The translations under genes were made by a program, and so were the position numbers. A stretch of DNA of 64,000 nucleotides, taken from contig NW_026570259.1 of the NCBI RefSeq assembly GCF_019649055.1, forward strand, positions 124,001-188,000. Reading direction: 5' to 3'. The DNA comes from Paramacrobiotus metropolitanus. Lineage: Eukaryota > Tardigrada > Eutardigrada > Parachela > Macrobiotidae. The notes below the pieces were generated by a model. It saw only the letters and a program-made list of their open reading frames with translations. It was not told where the DNA came from and ran no database searches. The first letter of the stretch is position 1, and every line of letters begins with the position of its first letter. Positions 46,459 through 57,975 of the stretch are shown piece by piece.

Positions 46459-47619
46459 ATGCCGCTAGCAGCGCTATCCAAAACCGCTGGCCCATCCATT
46501 TCACTCCTGCCTAAACTGCATTGCTATCAATATCACTCTGACAACCAGGCAGATTATCCTAAAACAAAAACGTGGACGGCACCGGTATACCGCATGTGTC
46601 TACGGAAATTGCATTACGTGCAAGGCCAGTCGCCAGAGCCAAAAATCCGGGAATATTTCTACTACATAGATCACCAGGGACAGGTACGAATACGATTGCG
46701 CTTTGGGTTCTGCAGCATTTAAGATTTGACAGCTTATATAGTTTACCATTTGTGAGTTTTAAGAAATTTGGCTTAACAATTCTCCGGACTGCAGAGTTTA
46801 TTTTATTTATTTTTCGATTGCGGAGTTGCGGACGGGGAATTGCGATTTATTTTTCTCCGGACTGCGGAGTTTTGGTTTTGCGCATTAGTTTTCTCATGCA
46901 TAATTCATGATAATTGCATTTTGCAGTTTTAAGCTTAAAACTGTGATGACCGTCCTATCGTGTACACGCACGATAGCATTTTATCTTAAGATAAAATGCT
47001 ATCGCTAACCCTTGCTGTAAAAAACCACGCATCTCGATAACATTATTAATTTTGCAGTACTCGGAAGTGCATTAAATATGTTTAAATAGTGGTGGAAGTG
47101 CATTAAATATGTTTAAATAGTGGTGGCTTTGCGCTGTTGTTGTAGTTATTCCTGGACGATGCCAAAATTAAAAATTTCACTTCATGTTTTAAAGAGAAAA
47201 AATTCCTCCATTTCTTCACATCGCGCTTAAAAGTAAACACCTTTGCTCCGGAGCGCTATCCGGAGTTTCCCTATCTCTCGCCGTGTGGTCGCGAAAGGAA
47301 TTTCGTGCGCTGTGATGACCGTCCTATCGTGTACACGCACTTAATAGAAAAAGATGGACAGCAGCGCTTGAGTTATAACGGTGGAGGGGATTTGCTATCA
47401 CTTGAATTCATTCCGGAATTGCTGTCGATGGATCCCACTTCCGGGCGTGTGTATTACCCTTCACCGCCTGAGCAAGCGGAACTGGGAAGAGCATTAATTA
47501 AATCTTCGTTAGCAATTGAGTTTAGCAAAGGTTTTGTGTTTGAGAGCGGCGACGAAAGTAGACCGCCGAAATGGTTTAACTGGCTCGGGCAAAAACATAC
47601 ACTGAAAAATACTGACTAA
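46459..47619 (+). CDS. UPF0598 protein, C8orf82 homologue
   Basis: Two exons (46459-46683, 47146-47619) join in phase to 232 residues, close to the human C8orf82 length. Conserved family blocks are REYFYYIDHQGQ at the exon junction, LFLDDAKIKNFTSCFKEKKF, FFTSRLKVN, YPEFPYLSPCGRERNFVRCD, DRPIVYTHLI, LSYNGGGDLL and the end RPPKWFNWLGQKHTL. The N-terminus (ALSKTAGPSISLLPKLHCYQ) is free of acidic residues and could be a mitochondrial presequence, in line with the human protein being reported in mitochondria. The molecular function of the family is unknown to me. The intron carries a copy of part of exon 2, a perfect palindrome and a tandem repeat (separate entries). Confidence 0.92.
46941..47004. 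repeat. Exon-fragment copy joined to 34-bp perfect palindrome
   Basis: Bases 46941-46971, beginning CTGTGATGACCGTCC and ending TACACGCAC, are an exact 31-bp copy of 47310-47340 in the following exon. The copy runs directly into a perfect 34-bp palindrome (46971-47004) centred on CTTAAG with arms CGATAGCATTTTATC. The palindrome arm CGATAG also complements CTATCG inside the exon copy. Confidence 0.9.
47063..47124. repeat. 31-bp exact tandem duplication
   Basis: Two identical 31-bp units (47063-47093 and 47094-47124) beginning GGAAGTGCATTAAATATG lie in the UPF0598 intron, ending about 20 bp before the exon 2 acceptor. Confidence 0.95.
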
Positions 47620-48379
47620 AGTTCCGGCACGCGGTGTAGATGTATGTTTGTATATAAAAAATTATTAAATGCTGCATATATAGAATATGTGTATTACATA
47701 ATTAAATTAATCTAAATTTTATGTGATAAAAAATGATTATTGCAGCTGTGATGCGATAAAAAAATTAAAGAGAACAACAAAATTGTTGAAAAACAAAAGA
47801 ATATCGGCGATATACTACGATATAAGAATTAAATATAGATATGTATATCATAATTATACTACATACATATACTGCATAATAGTTGCATTAAATTTTTATT
47901 ATGTAAAATTACATACAGCTTCACCAAACATTTCCAAACAGCTTCGGAAACAACCACTCAGTAAGCATTTGCTGTACTTCTATACAAGTCTGCATTTACT
48001 GTATACTAGTACACTTTTCCTACCTGTATCAATCGCTTCAGGTTACGCAACAGACCTGAGAAATCGTGTTTGCAGGGCAGTGCGTTTTGTACTGTGCCAG
48101 TCATGTTGTGCATACTGCATACCGGTCTGTTCTTTGTTTGTTTTTGCGTTTGTACAGCGGAATGGTAGCGATTATTGCTTAATCATGAGAAAGCTCCGAC
48201 GATTGTTATATATGCAGCATAATCGCGTGATAGAATTTCACCGTTTGAAACGTGCGCGGGAGCGTGTTCGCGGCCCAACTCGCAGCTGATCGACTTGATT
48301 CGAAGTTTTAGGTATCGGATTTGTGGCTAAAGTTAGAGCTGCTGCTGCTTTCCACGTTAAAGTTGGAGCTGCTGCAATT
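47620..48379. other. Intergenic between UPF0598 and MOCOS
   Basis: 3' flank of the UPF0598 gene and upstream region of the MOCOS gene, both on the plus strand. Short AT-driven frames only. Confidence 0.3.
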
Positions 48380-51300
48380 ATGAATGGCACAGACGGGATC
48401 CCCGAACTGCATTTCAATCGCGCAGAGGAATTCCCACAACTGGACGGTGAGATAAAAAACTGCGTTTTGCAGATCGACGCAGTAACACAACTACATTCAA
48501 GAGCAGATTTTGTGCATGCTTTTGATGCTTTGAATTTATGACGCGTATAATGCAGACGCAATAGCATTTTGTGGCATTTGTTAGAAAATGTCTACCTGGA
48601 TCATGCCGGAGCCACTTTGTTTGCCAAAAGCCAGATGGAAGGCTGGATGGCGGAGATGTGCTCCCCGGGAAATTTGCTGAGTAATCCGCACAGTCGTCAT
48701 GCTGCGAGTTTGCATACTTCAGCTCAGATCGGCGTACTGCGTCGCAAGTAAGTGGCTGCTATAATAATTATCAGTGTTCTTTTCTTTTTTATATTCGCTG
48801 CTTAGGAGCCGGAAAGTATTATCTCGTGCGCAACCTTGAACAATGGACGATTTCATTGTTCCACGGAAAAAAAGCATTTTGTTGACGGTGATTTTGTGGT
48901 TGCAGAATCTTGGCGCATTTCAAGACGGATGCCTCGAGTTATTCCGTGATATTTACTAGTGGGGCTACCGCATCCTTAAAACTTGTCGCGGAAAATTTTG
49001 CTTTTGGGCAAAATGGAATTTTCGGTCATCTGCGCGAAATCCACACTTCCGTTCTCGGAATGCGGGAATTAGCGCATTCACGAGGAGCGAACGTCACCTG
49101 CATCACAGATGGTAAATTATTTTTATGTGATTAAATTTTATCGTTACTTGCAGAGAAACGCTGCACACACTTATATTCAGTATGGCTATATGCACATAGA
49201 AAAGCACTACTGCAAGAGCTTTGTGTTCAGTGTACAAGTACATTGTATATATAACAGTATAAGCGTTTTTGTCGCAGATAATATTGCCGCTCTTTGCGAA
49301 ATGCGGGATAATGCGAAGGAAGATGGTGGAAAGCTTTTTGCATATCCTGGACAGTGCAATTTCTCCGGTCGACGATATCCTCTAGAATGGATCGAACGTC
49401 TGCAGAAGAATAACTGGAGAATTCTTCTGGATGCGGCTGCGCTAGTTTCTACCGGGATTCTCGATTTATCTCGTTATGAGCCAGATTTCGTTGTTCTCTC
49501 CTTTTATAAGATATTTGGATATCCTACGGGACTGGGAGCGTTACTGGTACATAAAAAAGCTGAATCTTCGTTATTGAAGACGTACTTTGGTGGTGGAACG
49601 GTGGATATTGCGGTTAGCGAGGAACGATTTCATGTTTCGCGATCGGAAATTCATCAGAGGTAGAGAAACTCCGAGTCTTTGCTAGTTGAATCAGTTTGCA
49701 ACGTTTCCACAATTGTATCTTCGTCGAGTGTTTTTTCTTCAATTTCGCACAAGCGCAAATTGTGTTTGCCGTTTGGTATTTTATGTAATATAGCACACAT
49801 TTATATAAGAGTATTATATGCAGCGCAGTGTTAATTACAGGCATGGTATACATGTTAATTACATGCATGAAGTTGGTTTTCGTAGATTTGAGGATGGCAC
49901 TATCAATTTCCTCGATATTCTTTCCCTTAAGCACGGCTTTGACGCTCTGGAAAAGCTTGGCGGTGGCATGATTTCCATTTCGAGCTATACTTTCTCTTTG
50001 ACGAAATACGCATACAAATGCCTAAACGATTTACGGCATTATAGCGACAAACCTGTGTGCGAAATTTACGTAAACGGTGATTTCAATGATCAGGCGGTGC
50101 AAGGCCCGATCGTGACGTTCAATCTGAAAACGGCCAGCGGGGCGTATGTTGGATTTATGGAAGTGGAAAAGGTTATGGAATCATTTAAGATCCAGCTGCG
50201 CACTGGATGTTTTTGCAATACCGGCGCATGCCAGAAATACTTGGGATTGACAACAGCGGATATTAAAGCAAACTATCAAGTAATTCCTGCTTGGCCATAC
50301 TGAATCTGAAGTGTTACAATGTTGCTATATTTCTGCATATTTTGCATGTAGGCAGGCCATGTTTGCGGTGATAGTGTGGATCTCGTCAATGGCCGTCCAA
50401 CCGGCGCTGTCCGGATATCATTCGGCTATATGTCAAATGTGGATGATGTCAATCGTTTTATCCAAGTTATCTATGATGTTTTTAAGGAAAAGAACACGCA
50501 GTTACGACCGGTTTTTAACGCATTGGATCAGCAGAATCGAAGGATATCGGCAATGTTTATGTATCCCATTAAATCGTGCAAAGCTGCCTCCGTAAGTCTA
50601 ATATTGTGCCGCTGTTCGTGAATGGCGCAAAATACAGTGTTACTTACCGATAGATTTCCAAATGGCCGATTGGCGAAGAGGGTTTTGTGCTGGACCGGAA
50701 GTTCTACATTCAGAACTCCAGCGGCACATGCATGACGTTGAAGCACAATTCCAGACTCGCACAAATATCGGCTCATATTGATCTGGACGATGGAAAAATT
50801 ATCTTATCGGCTCCGGGTTGGTATTGAGTAAATTATCATTACTGGATTATCCAGAATTTCTTAATAAACATGGAATGGGATATCAGGGATCGATGATTTG
50901 GATTTGACTGCCAAATTAACCAATGGAAACCGTGAGAAATTTTGGAATTTTCAGTTGCCGAATGGACATCATGATAACGGAATCGTGGATGGACGCGTGT
51001 GCGGTCAAAAGTACTAGGATGCTTCAGAATGCAATAAAAATAACTGAAATGGTATACTCAGTAGTAGTCAGTACGCTGTTGTTTCAGAGTTCAAGCTTAT
51101 GACTGCGGTCCAGATGTCTCGCCATGGTTGTCCTCTGTTTTATGCGACGACACTTACAAACTGATGCGTTATCACGCCAGGAATGGGTCGGTATCGAGTT
51201 CCCACTCGGCAGCAAATAGCGCACCCTTCCTGGTTGTCTGCACCGCCAGTCTCGACCATTTGTTTAGACTGATTCCAATGCCGCACGAATTTAGCCGCGA

Positions 51301-51684
51301 TGATCTGCTAGAACGGATGCGTGCGAATTTGGTTATACAGACCACCGAGCCGTTTGAGGAGGATGAATGGAGGCGGATACGCATGGGAAATGTCGAGATG
51401 GAGGTGGTGGAGAAGTGCTCACGCTGTCAAATGGTCAGTGTGGATCCAGTCAGTGGAAAACGAACGCCGGAACCGCTGCAGAGCTTAATTAAACTGAGAG
51501 GAAAAGAGGTGAGGACAACCTTCATTTCCTGTGTTTGGAATTGGACGTTTAATAATCATGTTTTGGATTACAGATGTGTTTTGGTATTCTTGTCCGTCCG
51601 GTTGGAGTGCATCAAGCCGATGTGTCACAATGGAGAGATTCCCCATTTCTATCCGTCAACGATACCGTCAGTGTGATAGCTTAA
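48380..51684 (+). CDS. MOCOS: Molybdenum cofactor sulfurase
   Basis: Ten exons (48380-48446, 48585-48747, 48906-49111, 49278-49659, 49886-50279, 50352-50591, 50654-50816, 50887-51003, 51090-51508, 51574-51684) join in phase to 753 residues. The enzyme transfers sulfur from L-cysteine to the molybdenum cofactor, activating xanthine dehydrogenase and aldehyde oxidase. The N-terminal two thirds is a PLP-dependent class V aminotransferase/NifS-like domain: [74 protein letters not shown] with the PLP lysine, [18 protein letters not shown] and the loop [13 protein letters not shown] with the sulfur-carrying Cys. The C-terminal part is a MOSC domain: [49 protein letters not shown]. The start Met ([12 protein letters not shown]) is chosen because exon 1 joins exactly to ENVYLDHAG. 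Several introns are only 60-75 nt. It is convergent with NCBP2. Confidence 0.95.
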
Positions 51685-52150
51685 TAATTTCCGCTGTGCT
51701 GTGATCAGAGTTGTCATTGGCAGTCGTTTTGCTGGGCGCAGCTTGACAGTTTTTAATTTTAAAAAAGTTTGATGTTCAACTTATCGCAGTCCGGTGACAT
51801 CCCGTGTGATACTGGATTTTCTCTTGTAAATTATGTAGTCTGTATTCCACGTGTTAATGCCTCAAGAATAACATACAACTTTATCGTAATTATTATTATC
51901 ACTTTTCCCATAATTACCAAAACTAGAAACCATGTACGCTTTGCAGTAAATGTCCCAGTCAGTTCCAGACAGATGTTACTTAACATAAGTAAACCACCAT
52001 GCCGCAATTCAATCTCCAAAAATTGCAAACAACGTTTAAAATAGCGTAGCCGGAATCTGTTATAACAAGATTTTTATCTGTGTAGTACGACAATGTTATG
52101 GTATCCATCAGGATCCAAAAGTGAAAGAACATGTCAACAAGTCTACAATT
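51685..52150. other. Convergent 3' intergenic, MOCOS / NCBP2
   Basis: 466 bp between two convergent stop codons, presumably holding both 3' UTRs. No gene is seen. Confidence 0.3.
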
Positions 52151-53863
52151 TCATTCCCAGTTTTCTTCCTCAGCCATTTCCGCATCCCCCTCCGTCGGCT
52201 GCTCTCCATCCTTCGCTTCCGTGGTCTGTTCTCCGTTCATCTCCTGATCCACCAGTTCGGGTGAATCCTTTGCCGGTTCTTCCTGCCTTTCCTCCGTCTG
52301 TGGTACTTCCGCTTCTGCACTGGTAGCTACGTCCTCTTCAGATGTTTCCGTCTTCACAGCTGTCTCGGTCTCATGACTTTCATCGCCTTCCTTCGGTTGC
52401 TCGGTTTCAGCATTCGTTGCTGTCGTCTCTTCTGGGTTTTGGTTGGGCTGATGGATTTTACGAATTTTCTGTCGCAGATCCGTAATGGGCTCACCCTTGT
52501 CGTCCAGTTCAACTTCCTGCCATTTGCGCTTGCCGCGCTCAAAGCGCCGCGGCTGATTTGGACCGCCTTCGCCGCCGAGCATACGGTTCTGTACCATCTT
52601 CCCGAAGCCACCGCGGCCGGCGTCGTAATCCACACGGAACTCATCTCGGACCTATATGTACAACAAGACCAGTCAGTACGGATTTCACGGAGCAACCCCG
52701 TCGCTGATTTGCATGACATTCCAAATTATAGCAATAAAATATACAAGTCATAAAAACAAACGAAAACATTAAGTCGGAATTCAGCACCACTAGAATGCAC
52801 GAGGAAAGTCCGGAAAGCCTTGTAACATTCAAGTAGAAATGCGAAAACATGAAAATCTCCATTGCGCTGATCTATATACTGGTGAGCTACACTTGCAAAA
52901 ATAAATTACAACAAAACCATAAAAACGATTCAATGGAAGCATGCATGAGAAAGCATTTCAAAATTCAAGTAGAAATGAAAAAGAAAAAACATTCGATATT
53001 GTTTTACGATTACAATAGTTTCGCATTAGTATGGAAAGTACGATTTATTGTGCCATCATCTAACAGTCGAGTGGAGCGAAACACAAGTCGATCTAAGTAA
53101 GTACTGTATATAACAACAATAGGTACAGTTTCGGCAAAATCGGCCTACCTGACCGCCATGACGTCCACGGCCGTATTGTCGACCCTCCACGAAACCCGCA
53201 TCCCAGTCACACCGCACGATTCTCTCATCTAAGCGAGTGCCCGACACAAAACGCATTGCATCCTCCGCATCGTCTCGTGAATAAAACCTAAAATAAAAAA
53301 AATACAGAAACAACTAAACTGCGCGCTGAGCGAATTGTCGAAGGGTCCGAAAAGCATGAATACGAATCAGCTGCAGCGCCCGCAGCATGCCACCTACTCG
53401 ACAAAGCAGAAACCACAGGGGGTTTTCGTGTTCCTGTCCAGTCCCATGACGACACGCTTAACATCGCCTGCTTTGGAGAACAAATGGTAGATCTGGTCTT
53501 CTGCTGTGAAGAAGGAAAGATTGCCAATGTACAAAGTGGAGCTGGTTTTCAGCTTTTCTTCCTGTTCTTTCAGAGATCCCTGTCGAAGAACAACCGATTA
53601 TATAATACATTAGTACCACGAAAAAGCAAACATCGCTTGCAAAGAACAGACCGGCAGAAATGTGCAAACGTTTTAATACGATGCAATAATACGTTTTAAT
53701 ACGATCTTCAGACTTAACGAACTACATGTACTCGATCACAGGCAAACAGCAAACTACCATCTACAACTCTAACAACGATAAGTACTTTAACTAGTTTTAC
53801 CTGAAACTGCTGATCCCGGTAGGAGCTCAGCCCGGTTGGACCACGTCTTTGATTTGGATTCAT
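52151..53863 (-). CDS. NCBP2: Nuclear cap-binding protein subunit 2 (CBP20), long C-terminus
   Basis: Four exons (53863-53801, 53579-53398, 53287-53149, 52651-52151) join in phase to 294 residues. CBP20 binds the 7-methylguanosine cap of RNA polymerase II transcripts together with NCBP1. The RRM is intact: [20 protein letters not shown] (RNP2), [20 protein letters not shown] (RNP1), [12 protein letters not shown]-type helix ([20 protein letters not shown]), [19 protein letters not shown] and [18 protein letters not shown], including the cap-contacting YxRDDAxxAxR and DEFRxDYDxGRGGYG elements. After about residue 160 an unusual low-complexity tail follows, rich in Glu/Thr ([20 protein letters not shown]) and ending MAEEENWE; animal CBP20 is normally about 156 residues. 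The start [20 protein letters not shown] lies just 5' of the family core. The gene is divergent from CCT1, with a hAT-type MITE between them. Confidence 0.93.
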
Positions 53864-54228
53864 TTTAACACAGCGGGTTTACGAAAAGAATGGAGATAGA
53901 ACGATGAAACGAAAGCTTTAAAAGAAACTCAGCAGCTCTTGCTGAGTCCTGCGACCTGCAGTCTAGCTTTTCAGCCAGCGCAAGCGAGTTACAGATGCCA
54001 TAAACTGGAGAGTGCAGCTCTTTCTTCCATAACGCACAAAGCTGATTCAAATCATATACCAGCAGAACAATTTGAAAGATCTTTGCTGTAAAATTTATAT
54101 AAAGAATATCTATACTTCAATACAAAAGAATACCGTACACACTTCAATGCAGGTCTTTGAAGTGGAGATGAAAGAATAAAGTTATAGAGAACACGACTTA
54201 CACGAGTCACCAGGCCAAACAAATGAAT
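53864..54228. promoter_or_regulatory. NCBP2-proximal upstream region
   Basis: The part of the NCBP2/CCT1 divergent interval next to NCBP2, left of the inserted element. It presumably contains the NCBP2 promoter; no specific motif is identified. Confidence 0.35.
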
Positions 54229-54822
54229 TAGAGCTGGGCGCAGGGCAGGGATCCTGTCCTGAACCTGCAGGATCCTGTCCCTGCAGGACAGTTTCAGGGT
54301 AAAATGCTGACCTGAAATTTGGCTCAGGTTCAGGTTCAGGGCAGTTGAACTCCCTGAAAGTTCAGGGACAGGGCGTACCTTAGTCCTGCAGGAACCTGAA
54401 TTTTTAAGAAAATTAAGGTTATCGAAATTTCACAAAGTTTCGAAAGGGAAACCTGGCGCCCGTAAGTTGACAACTGCGGGTGATGGCCCCAAAGTGCATC
54501 ACGCGCTAAAAGCGCATAAAAAACTCGCTACCTTATTACGCTACTCTAAGAAATGCGAGCTTAGCTCGTTTCGCTACTGGCTACATATCGCTTTTGAAAT
54601 GTGCCGATACGGAAAAAATTATACAACTACAATTTAACTTATTTAACTTAAACAGGCTCAGGATTTCAGGTCAGGCTCAGGGTGAATAGTTTCAGGCTCA
54701 GGACAGGTTCAGGTAATTCAGCACGGTGAGTTTCAGGGACAGGACAGGTTCAGGGAGGGAAAAATTGAAAAATTACAGGTTCAGGGCAATCTAGCCGTCC
54801 TGTTCCCAGCCCTAAAATGAAT
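54221..54822. mobile_element. 586-bp hAT-type MITE with 8-bp target duplication
   Basis: The element (54229-54814) begins TAGAGCTGGGCGCAGGGC and ends GTTCCCAGCCCTA, giving short imperfect terminal inverted repeats. It is flanked by an exact 8-bp duplication AAATGAAT (54221-54228 and 54815-54822), the hAT signature. Both subterminal regions consist of many degenerate CAGGTTCAGG / CCTGAACCTG units in both orientations. No transposase is encoded. Confidence 0.9.
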
Positions 54823-55195
54823 TTCCTGTCGACAATAGATGAAAATTTAGTCGTTCGGGTAACCGCCCAGAGAGTAGTGACAAGAACAACCGTTTGCGGT
54901 TCGCATCTCAAAGCCTGTGCTACTGCGCCACTCGTTTTGCACATTTTGCACTCTCATCCGGCGCCCAAAGCCAGAAGCAAGAAAGCTATTGGAAAAGTTA
55001 AAAAAATCTGCTGCTGTTAAATTTTGTAATTTGCTTTCTGTTTTTACAACAGAATATAATTTTAAGGATAATTGGGATTTGGGGAGACTGGATTTTTAAT
55101 TGTTAGTTATAGATCCTTAGAGTTAAGTTGCTGATGTTGATTAGCGTAACTGTTCTTAAACACCGTTTATCAAATCCTACAAATTTGATCTGAAA
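54823..55195. promoter_or_regulatory. CCT1-proximal upstream region
   Basis: The 373 bp between the inserted element and the CCT1 start codon. It should contain the CCT1 promoter and 5' UTR. No heat-shock element array or TATA box is convincing by eye. Confidence 0.35.
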
Positions 55196-57975
55196 ATGAA
55201 TCCGGATAATCTGTTGACGATCCAGGGAGAACGCATCTCGGGAAACACAGTGAGATCTCAAAATGGTATGTGCGCCAGATTGATTGATTGACTGACGGGA
55301 GTAATCTAATATCCCGTTTTCCAGTGATGGCCGTGAACGCCATTGCCAATATCGTCAAGAGCTCCCTGGGACCTGTGGGCCTCGACAAGATGTTGGTCGA
55401 CGATATTGGGGTACCTTCGCTTTCTTACGGTCATAAATGAATCCAGGGTTTAAGAGAATATCTTAACAGGATGTTACGATAACGAACGACGGAGCCACGA
55501 TTCTGAAGCTGTTGGAAGTTGAACATCCCGCTGCGAAGATCTTGTGCGAGTTGGCTGATCTGCAGGATAAAGAAGTTGGCGATGGAACTACATCGGTGGT
55601 ACGTTGATTGAACATTTTGTGGTAGTCACATTGATCCGTCGTATTAAGTTTATATGCCTAACGATACAAGCAGCTAATTTGAATTGGATTGGTAGGTAAT
55701 CCTAGCGGCGGAGTTGTTAGCCAATGCTGACGAATTAGTGAAACAAAAAATCCATCCAACTTCGATCATCAGTGGTTATCTTTTGGCTTGCAAGTGAGTT
55801 TTCGTGCACTGCGGCTGGAATTAAATCATGATACCAAATACTGGCCCTTGAAAAATTAAACAGAAAATAATAAGAAAGATGCGAATAAATTAAAAATTAA
55901 ATAAAAAACTGAGAAAGAAAAAACAAATTTACTGGATTTAATAATTTAATTTAGGTATAAAAATATGTGTAATAAATTGATATAATTGTTCGCAGGGAAG
56001 CAGTGAAATACATCCAAGAGCATTTGATTGTTCCCACGGATGATCTTGGACGGGACACGCTACTCAGTGTGGCGAAAACCAGCATGTCATCCAAACTGAT
56101 CGGCCCGTACGTTTATACGTTTAGCTTCGATTACGCTGGATGTATACATCACATTGCACATAAATTTCGCAGAGATTCGGAATTCTTCTCCAACATGGTA
56201 GTAGACGCTGCCACGGCGGTGCGCTACACGGACAGCAAAGGCGGTTTCCGAGTGCCCATCAAATCCGTCAACATTCTGAAGGCGCACGGCCGCAGTAGTC
56301 GAGAAAGCATTTTGGTGCCGGGTTATGCGCTCAACTGCACCATCGCCTCGCAGCAGATGCCCAGGAAGATCACCGGAGCCAAGATTGCCTGTCTGGATTT
56401 CAGTCTGCAGAAAGCGAAACTGATGTTCGGTATTCAGGTGTTGGTGACGGATCCGGCTAAACTTGAGGATATTCGTAAACGGTGAGCGGTGCGCACCATC
56501 AGATTTTAAGTTTTTCTTCATGGCAGTGATATGTTGCAGGGAGTTGGATATTACTAAGGAGCGTATTCAGAAAATTTTGAATGCGGGCGCTAATGTTATC
56601 TTAACTACCGGCGGCATTGACGATCTGTGCCTGAAGTATTTTGTGGAGAACGGAGCTATGGGTGTGCGACGCGTTAAGCCATCGGATATGAAGGCCATCG
56701 CTAAAGCAACCGGAGGTAATTTTGGCATTGCGAATGTTTTTACTTCATGTGTATGGATGGTTGTACGGATCTCTCAGCGTTATTCGCCAACAGCCAATGC
56801 ACACATCAGTATGCTTGTGCAAATGTAAACTGATTACGGTTTGATTGATTCTGTAGCCACATTCGTGATGAATCTGGCCAATATGGAAGGCGAGGAGAGC
56901 TTCGAGGCTTCCTTCCTGGGTCAGGCCGATGAAGTTGTCCAGGAGCGTATCTGCGACGATGAGCTGATCCTGATCAAAGGCACCAAAGCCCGCAAAGCGG
57001 CCAGCATCATCCTGCGCGGTGCCAACGACTACTTTGTCGACGAGATGGAACGATCGGTGCATGATTCGTTGTGCGTCGTGAAGCGCGTCATGGAATCCAA
57101 AACAGTGGTGGTGGGTGGAGGTGCCGTGGAGACCGCGCTGTCCATCTTCCTAGAGAATTTCGCCACTACGCTGGTATTCACGCTGGAGAGTTTGTTGTTG
57201 TAAAGTTGTTGTTTATGCTCGTATCCTTGCAGAGCTCGCGAGAGCAGCTGGCTATTGGAGAATTTGCGCGTTCTTTACTGGTTATTCCCAAGACGTTAGC
57301 GGTCAACGCCGCGCAGGACGCCACGGAATTGGTGGCCAAGCTACGCGCCTTCCACAACAGTGCGCAGACCAAAACGGAGCACGAATATCTCAAATGGTAT
57401 TTATTCAGTTTTATTTCCTTTGCTTGCTTCACGTAACCGGTTTTTCATCGCGCTGTTAATTATTCCTATGTGCACAATGTACAATACATTATTTTAAGCG
57501 AAATACCTATTTGCACCATTTTTAATGCGCGTGGTGCTGCCTTTTTGGAAGTGTATCCGCGAGTGATTCAGTTTGCAAGAGTCATCATCGCGGGGATTAA
57601 ATTTTTTTACCGATTCAGCGCATAATTTGTTATTCTAGTTATATTCATTCGTCGTATGTACAGTACAAATGGTACATTGTCAGGTTTATATGCTGTTGAT
57701 TAATGAGTGGGTTATTCACAGCGATAGTTCTACGTATACGCGTAGTTCTGCGATTTTTGACTTACGAATTTTCGTTTCTTATCAGGTACGGTCTTGATCT
57801 GGTAAACGGTGAAGTGCGCGACAACAAGAAAGCCGGCGTTTTGGAACCGACCATGTCGAAAGTGAAAAGCCTCAAGTTCGCTACGGAAGCAGCTATCACC
57901 ATCTTACGAATTGACGACATGATCAAACTGATTGACGATCCTCCGCGTGGCCGCGACGATGAGTGTTGTGATTAG
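55196..57975 (+). CDS. TCP1: T-complex protein 1 subunit alpha (CCT1)
   Basis: Ten exons (55196-55265, 55325-55410, 55470-55598, 55696-55793, 55996-56106, 56173-56481, 56540-56715, 56857-57173, 57233-57396, 57786-57975) join in phase to 549 residues, against about 556 in human. CCT1 is one of eight subunits of the cytosolic group II chaperonin that folds actin and tubulin. Motifs: [68 protein letters not shown] (ATP site), [95 protein letters not shown] and [16 protein letters not shown]. The alpha-subunit assignment rests on many of these segments. The 66-nt fifth intron is in frame without a stop and would otherwise add 22 foreign residues. The C-terminus is short and ends DDECCD. Confidence 0.96.

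Noticed and set aside
48325-48541. Longer MOCOS N-terminus starting upstream of the chosen Met
   Set aside because: The upstream part is Ala/Val-rich and begins with no ATG; the Met at 48380 gives a family-like start that joins in phase to exon 2.
52373-52753. Plus-strand frame of 126 codons
   Set aside because: It is the complement of the acidic NCBP2 coding exon.
56107-56172. Apparent 22-residue insertion in CCT1 after SSKLIGP
   Set aside because: It begins GTACGT, ends CGCAG and removing it restores the family sequence exactly, so it is a short in-frame intron.
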